Assembly: GCF_003284975.1 (NCBI RefSeq)
Contig: NZ_QMEU01000027.1
Location: forward strand, 1 to 52,552
Length of the DNA: 52,552 nt
Origin: Mycobacterium colombiense
GTDB lineage: Bacteria > Actinomycetota > Actinomycetes > Mycobacteriales > Mycobacteriaceae
Direction of reading: 5' to 3'
The notes beneath the pieces were generated by a model. It saw only the letters and a list, made by a program, of their open reading frames with translations, was not told the origin of the DNA and did not search any database. Positions 34,916 through 40,833 of the stretch are shown here, piece after piece. Each line of letters starts with the position of its first letter. Position 1 is the stretch's first letter. The position numbers were made by a program, and so were the translations under genes.

Positions 34916-35562
34916 TGGACATCGACTACCTGCTCACCGCGACCCCGTCGGCGCGCAAATCACTCGACCTCGACGCGCCCGTCGACCCCAACCACATCCG
35001 CGACTGCCTACGAATCGCTTTGCAGGCCGCGAACGGGTCGAATGCCCAGTCCTGGCGCTGGCTGGTGGTCTCGGATCCGGCGCTGCGCACCGAGATCGCC
35101 CGGTTGTATCGCCAGGCCTACCTGCTGCGGGTCGGTGGACAAATGCTCGCCGAACTGATGCCCGCGGACACGCCCGAGAGCCGAGTCATGTCCTCGACGG
35201 AGTGGCTGGTCGAGCACATGGCCCGCGTGCCGTTGCTGGTAATCCCTTGCTATGAACCGTATTTGCCTCGGATCGAGGGCGATGAATCCTTTCATCTCGC
35301 CACGCTGTACGGCTCGATCTTTCCGCCGGTGTGGAATTTCCAGTTGGCCTTGCACACCCGGGGGTACGGGACCTGCATCACCACCCTGCATCTGCATCAC
35401 GAGGAGGAGATCCGCAACCTGCTCGGGATTCCGCCGACCCACGTTCAGGGCTGTCTGCTACCGGTCGGCCGGCTGCGCGCGGGACGCACCTTCTCACCCG
35501 CGCGGCGGCGGCCGCTCGAGGAAGTGGTCGCGTGCGACCGCTGGGACGGCCCACCGCTCTAG
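34915..35562 (+). CDS. Nitroreductase-fold oxidoreductase
   Basis: A 215-residue FMN protein of the nitroreductase family: the start MDIDYLLTATPSARKSLDLDAP, the FMN segment ALQAANGSNAQSWRWLVV (SxxNxQxW variant) and the dimer helix VWNFQLALHTRGYGTC. These NAD(P)H enzymes reduce quinones, nitro groups or enones. In this operon, an ene- or quinone-reduction of a pathway intermediate is likely (inference). Its ATG shares one base with the stop of the FadE gene (TGATG). It is the last gene of the operon starting at 32655. Confidence 0.85.
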   Translation: MDIDYLLTATPSARKSLDLDAPVDPNHIRDCLRIALQAANGSNAQSWRWLVVSDPALRTEIARLYRQAYLLRVGGQMLAELMPADTPESRVMSSTEWLVEHMARVPLLVIPCYEPYLPRIEGDESFHLATLYGSIFPPVWNFQLALHTRGYGTCITTLHLHHEEEIRNLLGIPPTHVQGCLLPVGRLRAGRTFSPARRRPLEEVVACDRWDGPPL

Positions 35563-35619
35563 AATGGGGCTTTCACGCCTTTGTGCAGCGCATTCATCGC
35601 GCCCAGTCTGATAGCCTCT

Positions 35620-35634
35620 AACAAAGATTTGGTT
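35620..35634 (+). promoter_or_regulatory. Block operator copy upstream of the double-TetR gene
   Basis: AACAAAGATTTGGTT, 12 of 15 bases like the consensus, 49 nt before the ATG at 35683 and close to a TAGCCT hexamer (35612-35617). It implies that the regulator controls its own gene. Confidence 0.55.
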
Positions 35635-35650
35635 CGGCAAGAGAGGACGA

Positions 35651-35698
35651 ATGCGAATGCTCGCCGACCCGCAGTCGTCCAGATGCGCGCACCGCTGA
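35651..35698 (+). CDS. Possible 15-residue leader ORF before the TetR gene
   Basis: ATG 35651 has an excellent ribosome site (AGAGGACGA just upstream) and opens a frame of 15 codons ending at TGA 35696-35698, 2 nt before ATG 35701 of the regulator gene. It is in another frame from the regulator. The regulator's own starts have no Shine-Dalgarno, so termination and reinitiation may drive its translation. Translation of this ORF is inference. Confidence 0.4.
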   Translation: MRMLADPQSSRCAHR

Positions 35699-35700
35699 CC

Positions 35701-36981
35701 ATGGCCAAGGCCGAGTCACTGCGCGCCGGCGGCACAGCCGAATCCCCGACCCGCCGCGCCGAAATCCTCGCCACGGCGGCGTCATTGATCGCATCCTCGG
35801 GTCTGCGGACGTCGCTGCAGGAGATCGCCGACGCGGCAGGCATCCTTCCCGGCAGCCTGTATCACCATTTCGAGTCCAAAGAGGCCATCCTCGTCGAGTT
35901 GATCCGTCGCTATCAGGATGATCTGGACCGCATCGGGCGGGCCGCACAGGCGAGATTGGACGAACCCGACGCCCGTCCCGTCGAGAAACAGATCATCGAG
36001 CTCGGGTCGGCGATCGCCGACTGCGCCGTAGAACACCGCGCGGCCCTGCAGATGTCGTTCTACGAAGGGCCGAGCACGGATCCGGAGCTGATCAAGCTGA
36101 CCCAGCAACGGCCCACCGCGATCCAGGAGGCGATGCTGCAGACGCTGCGCGCCGGCCGGTGGAGCGGCTACATCAAACCCGACATCGACCTTCCCACCCT
36201 GGCCGACCGCATCTGCCAGACCATGCTGCAGGTGGGGCTCGATGTCATGCGCCACAAGTCCGCCGCCGACCAGGTATCCGGACTTCTGTGCCGAATCATC
36301 TTGCAGGGCTTGGCAACTCGGCCGCCTGCCGACGCGGCACTGGACCGCTCGAAAGCGTTCACCGCCGCCGATGACGTCATCGCCACCTGGTCCGACGACA
36401 GCGATGCCGACCCGAGCGACAAGGCGGCGGCGGTGCGGGCGGTGGCACGCGCCGAATTCGGCCGCAGAGGATATGAGGTCACCACCATCCGGGACATCGC
36501 CTCGGCGGCCGGCCTGGGCACCGGAACGGTGTATCGGGTGATCGGATCCAAGGACGAACTGCTCGCGTCGATCATGGAATCCTTCGGCAGGAAAGTGGAG
36601 GCGGGCTGGGTCAGCGTCCTGCGCTCGGATGCCACGCCGATCGAAAAGCTGGACGCGCTGAGTTGGGTCAACGTCAACGCGCTCGATCGGTTCTCCGACG
36701 AGTTCAGGATTCAGCTGGCCTGGATGCGCCAATCGCCGCCGGACACGCCGAATCCGGGTTGGCTTTACGCCACGCGGCTGCGGCAGATGAAAACACTGCT
36801 GACCGAGGGGATCCGCTCGAAAGAGATCGCAATCGACGCCCCGTCCACCGCGATACTGGCCCGCTGCCTCATCGGCCTGCAATGGATACCGGAGAACATC
36901 CTCGCCGAGATCGGCACGCGCGCGGCCTTGGTGCACGCGCGCGACACCGTGCTGCGCGGCGTCGCGGTCCGCGGCAAGTGA
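35701..36981 (+). CDS. Double-domain TetR regulator (Mce3R-like architecture)
   Basis: A 426-residue protein with two TetR units in one chain. The first DNA-binding domain is around residues 10-60 (TRRAEILATAASLIASSGL, LQEIADAAGILPGSLYHHFESKEAI) and the second around 235-290 (VRAVARAEFGRRGYEVTTIRDIASAAGLGTGTVYRVIGSKDEL); each is followed by a helical ligand domain. Mce3R of M. tuberculosis has the same layout and represses lipid catabolism genes. The two HTH differ, which fits the asymmetric operator found at seven sites in this block. ATG 35701 was chosen because of the leader ORF; ATG 35683 would add six residues. Confidence 0.88.
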   Translation: MAKAESLRAGGTAESPTRRAEILATAASLIASSGLRTSLQEIADAAGILPGSLYHHFESKEAILVELIRRYQDDLDRIGRAAQARLDEPDARPVEKQIIELGSAIADCAVEHRAALQMSFYEGPSTDPELIKLTQQRPTAIQEAMLQTLRAGRWSGYIKPDIDLPTLADRICQTMLQVGLDVMRHKSAADQVSGLLCRIILQGLATRPPADAALDRSKAFTAADDVIATWSDDSDADPSDKAAAVRAVARAEFGRRGYEVTTIRDIASAAGLGTGTVYRVIGSKDELLASIMESFGRKVEAGWVSVLRSDATPIEKLDALSWVNVNALDRFSDEFRIQLAWMRQSPPDTPNPGWLYATRLRQMKTLLTEGIRSKEIAIDAPSTAILARCLIGLQWIPENILAEIGTRAALVHARDTVLRGVAVRGK

Positions 36982-37004
36982 CGCTCGATTAACCCGCCCC
37001 GGTA

Positions 37005-37033
37005 TTGAACCAAATAACTGTTACCCATACAGT
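37005..37033 (+). promoter_or_regulatory. Promoter with block operator, 37079 SDR gene
   Basis: TTGAAC (37005-37010), 17-bp spacer, TACAGT (37028-37033). The operator copy (37008-37022) reads AACAGTTATTTGGTT on the minus strand, 13 of 15 like the consensus. It is 45 nt upstream of the start codon. Confidence 0.7.
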
Positions 37034-37078
37034 TGAGCGGTTAGAACCGCGTTGGCATTATCCGAGAAGGGGATTTCC

Positions 37079-37921
37079 ATGACCATTGTCGATCGGTTGC
37101 GCTACGACGGCAAGCGCGCTCTCGTCGTCGGTGGCGCGACTGGCATGGGCGCCGCGGCGGCCAAGTCAGCGGCCGAGCTGGGCGCTGAAGTGATCGTGAT
37201 GGACTACGCGCCGGTGAATTACGACGTCGCCAAGTCCATTCAGGTCGACCTGCGCGACACCGCGTCGATCGACGCCGCGCTCGAGCAGCTGGACGGCCCC
37301 GTCCACGCCGTGTTCTCGGCCGCCGGCATCGCCGACGGGACCACCGACCTGATGGCGATCAACTTCCTCGGTCACCGGCACCTGATCGAGCGCCTGCTCG
37401 AGCGCAACCAGCTCCCCTCCGGCTCGGCGATCTGCTTCATCTCCTCGGTCGCCGGCATGGGCTGGGAGAACGACCTGGACCTGCTGAACGAGTTCCTGGC
37501 CACCCCGGACTTCGCGTCGGCGCAGGAATGGGTCAAGGCGCACGAAGCCGAGGGCATCATTCACTACGGCTTCTCCAAGAAAGTCGTCAACGCCTACGTC
37601 GCCACCCAGGGCTATCCGCTGCTGAAGAAGGGCATTCGGATCAACGCGATCTGCCCGGGCCCCACCGACACCCCGCTGGCGCAGTCCAACGCCGACCTGT
37701 GGCTGACCTTCGCCCAGGACTACCGGGAGGAGACCGGCTCCAAGGTGCACACCCCGGAGCAGATGGGCGACGTGATGGCGTTCCTCAACAGCGCCGCCGC
37801 GTTCGGCATCAACGGCATCACGCTGCTGGTGGACTACGGCCACACGATGGCCTCGGTCACCAACGCCTACCCGCCGGGCAAGCCGATCATCGACATCATC
37901 ATGGGCAAGGTGAAGCTGTAA
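37079..37921 (+). CDS. SDR, 3-alpha-hydroxysteroid / coniferyl alcohol dehydrogenase-like
   Basis: A 280-residue SDR. The cofactor segment is VVGGATGMGAA, the serine region FISSVAGMGWEND and the catalytic pair IHYGFSKKVV (YxxxK). The short second lobe and the INFLGHRHLIERLL helix are those of the 3-alpha-hydroxysteroid dehydrogenase/carbonyl reductase subgroup, so an alcohol/ketone conversion on a steroid- or terpene-like ring is plausible. ATG 37079 has GAAGGGG 7 nt upstream. It has its own block-type promoter, right after the double-TetR gene. Confidence 0.88.
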   Translation: MTIVDRLRYDGKRALVVGGATGMGAAAAKSAAELGAEVIVMDYAPVNYDVAKSIQVDLRDTASIDAALEQLDGPVHAVFSAAGIADGTTDLMAINFLGHRHLIERLLERNQLPSGSAICFISSVAGMGWENDLDLLNEFLATPDFASAQEWVKAHEAEGIIHYGFSKKVVNAYVATQGYPLLKKGIRINAICPGPTDTPLAQSNADLWLTFAQDYREETGSKVHTPEQMGDVMAFLNSAAAFGINGITLLVDYGHTMASVTNAYPPGKPIIDIIMGKVKL

Positions 37922-37957
37922 TAGCTAGCGCCAGCGCGAGCTCGTAGCAGCCGACGA

Positions 37958-38010
37958 GCGCCCGGCCAACCGGGCGCCGGGCCGCGAGCGCCCGGTAAGC
38001 CGGGCGCTCG
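37958..38010. terminator. Two tandem related hairpins after the SDR gene
   Basis: First hairpin 37958-37977 (GCGCCCGG-CCAA-CCGGGCGC), second 37985-38010 (CGAGCGCCCGG-TAAG-CCGGGCGCTCG, 11 bp perfect). Both share the GAGCGCCCGG arm, so they look duplicated. No U tract follows. They probably end the 37079 transcript just before the next gene. Confidence 0.55.
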
Positions 38011-38030
38011 ACGCCGGTACCGTCGGAGAG

Positions 38031-38684
38031 ATGGCACGCATCATCGTCTTCGGCGGGCACGGCAAGGTCGCGCTGCAACTCGCCCAGATCCTGACCGAAC
38101 GCGGCGACCAGGTGAGCTCGGTCTTCCGCAATCCCGATCAATCCGACGACGTCGCTGCCACCGGCGCAACGCCGGTGGTGGCCGACATCGAACGGCTCGA
38201 CACCGGCGCGCTGGCCGACCTGGTGGCCGGGCACGACGCGGTCGTCTTCTCCGCAGGGGCGGGCGGCGGGGACCCCGCGCGGACCTACGCCGTCGACCGC
38301 GACGCGGCGATCCGGGTGATCGACGCCGCCGCGCAGGCGGGCGTCAAGCGGTTCGTGATGGTCTCCTACTTCGGTGCGGGCCCCGACCACGGTGTGTCCC
38401 AGGACAATTCGTTCTTCCCCTATGCCGAGGCCAAGGCCGCCGCCGACGCCCACCTGCGCGACAGCGACCTGGAGTGGACGGTGCTGGGTCCGGGCCGGCT
38501 CACGCTGGAGCCGGCCACCGGCCGGATCGTCCTCGGGCGCGGCACGGGCGAGGTGTCCCGCGCCGACGTCGCGCTCGTCGCGGCCGCCGCGCTCGCCGAC
38601 GACTCGACCATCCGGCGGACCGTCGAATTCAACAACGGCGACGACGCAACGGCGCTCCCGATCGCGCAGGCGTTGGCGGGGTGA
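38031..38684 (+). CDS. NAD(P)H-binding atypical SDR (SDR_a5-like)
   Basis: A 217-residue Rossmann protein with the cofactor motif VFGGHGKVALQLAQIL at the N-terminus, FRNPDQ after the second strand, and FVMVSYFGAGPD and SDLEWTVLGPGRL typical of the YwnB / NAD(P)H-binding group. It lacks the classical YxxxK; members are flavin or quinone reductases or redox sensors. ATG 38031 follows GGAGAG. It has no copy of the block operator and stands alone behind two hairpins, so it may not belong to the regulon. It converges with the FAD monooxygenase gene. Confidence 0.82.
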   Translation: MARIIVFGGHGKVALQLAQILTERGDQVSSVFRNPDQSDDVAATGATPVVADIERLDTGALADLVAGHDAVVFSAGAGGGDPARTYAVDRDAAIRVIDAAAQAGVKRFVMVSYFGAGPDHGVSQDNSFFPYAEAKAAADAHLRDSDLEWTVLGPGRLTLEPATGRIVLGRGTGEVSRADVALVAAAALADDSTIRRTVEFNNGDDATALPIAQALAG

Positions 38685-38686
38685 TG

Positions 38687-39871
38687 CTAGTGATGCGACG
38701 GCGCCGCGTTTGCGGGCGCAGTCCAGGACCATAGCCCGGCGGTTTTGCGCCGCCCGATCCGCGCGCCCGCCAACTTTGTCAAACGCGTCATCAGCCAGTA
38801 GGTCAGCTTTGAGGTAGACAGGCTGATCCTGGGATCCGAGCGCGCCATTTTCACCACCGCTTGGGTGCGTGGTCTCCGGACCCGGTCGTACTCGGTCAGC
38901 GCGGCCGGCACTTCTGGGGCGTCGGTCAATATGGCGGCCAGGACGGCCGCATCTTCGAATGCCTGGCAGGCGCCCTGTGCAAGAAATGGAGTCATGGCAT
39001 GAGCTGCGTCGCCGAGCAGCACCACCCTGCGGTCAACGTAGGACGGCAGTGGGTCCAAATCGTAGATGTCGTGACAGAGCACGGAAGTCGGTGCAGTGGC
39101 ATCCAGCAACTGCGGGATCGGTGCGTGCCAACCCTGGGTGCGGCGACGCACCTCCGCCAGAGCATCGTCGTATCGCTGCCCGGGACGTGGTTGGCGGACG
39201 GCCAGAAACCAGAACACGCGCTGGCCGGTCAGTGGGTGCGCACCGAACCGCGCTCCACGGCCCCAAGTCTGAAAGCCCTCGACCGGCCACACGGATTCCG
39301 GCTGAGTTACGCCCCGCCAACATAAAATCCTTTGATATGCAGGGGTTTTCGCACTTGGCCAGACGGATCTTCGTATCGCGCTGTCGATACCGTCGGCTCC
39401 TACCACCAGCGCTGCGTTGATCTCTTGCTGTCCACCCTCGGTGTGATAGCTGACTGTGACTGATTCATCGAACTGGCGCACCCCGGTGATTCGAGCGTCG
39501 GTGCGTACACAATCGGCCGGTAGCTGGGTCGCCAGCATGTGCTGCAGTTCCGCCCGGTGGTTGGCCAGTACCGTGTCGTCGTGGTCTGCGCGAAAGCGCA
39601 TCAGGTATTCGCCGCTCGGCGTCAACAGCGTGCCAGCGGCTTCGCTTGGGAAGGAGATGGCCCGGAATTCCTTACCCAGGCCGAGGTAGTCGATCGCTCG
39701 GATCGCGTTTTGTGCGAATGACCAGCCCGCTCCGGCTTCCCGCATTTCGGGCGCTTGCTCCAGCACGGTGACCGACCATCCGCAGCGGCGCAATCCGATA
39801 GCGGTTGCAAGCCCGCCTATTCCAGCGCCGGCGACAACGGCCGAACGAGCGATGCCTGTGCCGTTAGTCAT
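38687..39871 (-). CDS. FAD-dependent aromatic monooxygenase (PHBH class)
   Basis: A 394-residue class A flavoprotein monooxygenase. The FAD motif is VVAGAGIGGLATAIGLRRCG (residues 10 on), the NAD/FAD DG motif VVGADGIDSAIRR, and the third motif VVLLGDAAHAMTPFLAQGACQAFED. Such enzymes hydroxylate phenols or similar rings with NAD(P)H and oxygen. ATG 39869-39871 overlaps the regulator gene by 8 nt, so the two are coupled. The gene and its regulator contain more A+T than the flanks (by eye), which suggests a separate origin. Confidence 0.9.
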   Translation of the reverse strand: MTNGTGIARSAVVAGAGIGGLATAIGLRRCGWSVTVLEQAPEMREAGAGWSFAQNAIRAIDYLGLGKEFRAISFPSEAAGTLLTPSGEYLMRFRADHDDTVLANHRAELQHMLATQLPADCVRTDARITGVRQFDESVTVSYHTEGGQQEINAALVVGADGIDSAIRRSVWPSAKTPAYQRILCWRGVTQPESVWPVEGFQTWGRGARFGAHPLTGQRVFWFLAVRQPRPGQRYDDALAEVRRRTQGWHAPIPQLLDATAPTSVLCHDIYDLDPLPSYVDRRVVLLGDAAHAMTPFLAQGACQAFEDAAVLAAILTDAPEVPAALTEYDRVRRPRTQAVVKMARSDPRISLSTSKLTYWLMTRLTKLAGARIGRRKTAGLWSWTAPANAAPSHH

Positions 39872-40361
39872 TGGTCCGCGCCTTGAGAGAAGGAGGAGGG
39901 GATTGGCTGAATTGCTTGGCCATCCAGTCGTAGACGTCATGAGCGACCCGCAAGCGTTGGGCGCGGGCACTGCCGAAGCCGGCTAGATCCATGCCGTCGG
40001 CGGCAATATCACGAAAGGCCAACAAGCTGGCCACCCGTCGGCGTACCACGGTTTCCCAGGCATCGTCGTCGACTCGGTAATACTGCGTGCGCTCGCCTGG
40101 CCGGCTCCGCCGCCGGACCAACTTTGCGTCGGTGAGAAGCCGGATATTGGTGGTAAGCGAAGCCCGGCTCGCTCCGATAGCCTCGGCGATCTGCCCTGCG
40201 GATTGCTCGGGCGGATCGCAGATCATCAGCCAGCCGAGCACCCGCCCCGCGATCGGGGGCACCCCGTACTCCTCGGCGCAAAACATCGCTACCCGCTCGA
40301 CCCATTCGAGTAAGTGCGGCTGATCACCATCTCGCCTACCGCCCACGAGGCCACCTTTCAC
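39864..40361 (-). CDS. GbsR/MarR family transcriptional regulator
   Basis: A 165-residue winged-helix regulator of the GbsR/MarR type: VERVAMFCAEEYGVPPIAGRVLGWLMI, then SAGQIAEAIGASRASLTTNIRLL (recognition helix) and the wing VRRRSRPGERTQYYRV. It probably controls the FAD monooxygenase downstream, with which it overlaps. GTG 40359-40361 is taken as start; a second GTG five codons later has a better ribosome site (AAAGGTGG). Two palindromes lie right upstream (40364-40374 and 40374-40391), suitable for autoregulation. Confidence 0.85.
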   Translation of the reverse strand: MKGGLVGGRRDGDQPHLLEWVERVAMFCAEEYGVPPIAGRVLGWLMICDPPEQSAGQIAEAIGASRASLTTNIRLLTDAKLVRRRSRPGERTQYYRVDDDAWETVVRRRVASLLAFRDIAADGMDLAGFGSARAQRLRVAHDVYDWMAKQFSQSPPPSLKARTND

Positions 40362-40363
40362 TG

Positions 40364-40391
40364 ATTACGGTAATTTCACAATATGCTGAAA
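40364..40391. promoter_or_regulatory. Two adjoining palindromes upstream of the GbsR gene
   Basis: ATTACGGTAAT (40364-40374) and TTTCA-N8-TGAAA (40374-40391), 3 nt and 13 nt upstream of the GTG start. This stretch is A+T rich and also holds the likely -10 (TATTGT on the minus strand). Likely operator of the GbsR-type regulator. Confidence 0.5.
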
Positions 40392-40447
40392 TGTCTAGCT
40401 ATAACAAGCCCAGGAGTCTCCGCTGGGCCGGCCCCGCAGCGAGGGTA

Positions 40448-40464
40448 AGCTGCGCTACGCAGCT
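40448..40464. other. Small hairpin in the metE leader
   Basis: AGCTGCG-CTA-CGCAGCT, a perfect 7-bp stem upstream of the riboswitch aptamer. Role unknown; it may be the end of the aptamer's outer region. Confidence 0.3.
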
Positions 40465-40483
40465 GGTCTGCCGACGCCGCAAC

Positions 40484-40700
40484 CGCGGCGCCGGCATCGA
40501 GCGAGGCAACGTTAGTAACGCTTCGCAAGAGGGAACCCGGTGAGAATCCGGGACTGTCCCGCAACGGTATGCAGGAACGACCGCCGTCAGAGTTTTTGGC
40601 AAGCACTGGTCGCAAGACTGGGAAGCGACGGCCATTAGGAGCACCAGCCGGTGCGCGCCTGCGAGTCCGGAGACCTGCCAGCTGTGCCGGGCGCGCCGCG
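40484..40700 (+). ncRNA. Cobalamin (B12) riboswitch upstream of metE
   Basis: The conserved B12 element is present in order: GGGAAC (40531 on), CCGGTGAGAATCCGGG and CTGTCCCGCAACGG (40537-40567), and the B12 box GAGTCCGGAGACCTGCC (40663-40679). The outer stem pairs 40485-40497 with 40685-40700. Adenosyl- or methylcobalamin binding should switch off metE, so that the cobalamin-dependent MetH is used instead; this is established for mycobacterial metE. Ends are approximate. The 134 nt between aptamer and metE contain a large hairpin (about 40735-40792) that may be the expression platform. Confidence 0.93.
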
Positions 40701-40733
40701 TCCGGCGGCTCATCGCCTCGAGGAATGGGCGTC

Positions 40734-40805
40734 ATGCTGCAGCCGTTGCGGTTGGTACCCGGGTACGCACCGCTAACGGATCGGCTGCACGTCCGCCGGC
40801 GGTGA
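40734..40805 (+). CDS. Possible short leader ORF in the metE leader
   Basis: ATG 40734 has GAGGA 8 nt upstream and opens a 23-codon frame (start MLQPLRLVPG) ending in TGA at 40803-40805, 28 nt before metE. An earlier in-frame ATG is at 40725. The reading frame covers the putative expression-platform hairpin, so its translation could affect folding. It may also be chance. Confidence 0.25.
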   Translation: MLQPLRLVPGYAPLTDRLHVRRR

Positions 40806-40833
40806 CCACCACGTCGAATGAAGGACGAATATC

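Noticed and set aside
37921..38030. Possible CRISPR-like repeats
   Set aside because: Only two related hairpins with no spacers of equal length and no cas genes.
18812..40361. Idea that the accessory block is a prophage or transposon
   Set aside because: No integrase, transposase, tRNA, terminal repeats or phage genes were found; most genes match host base composition.
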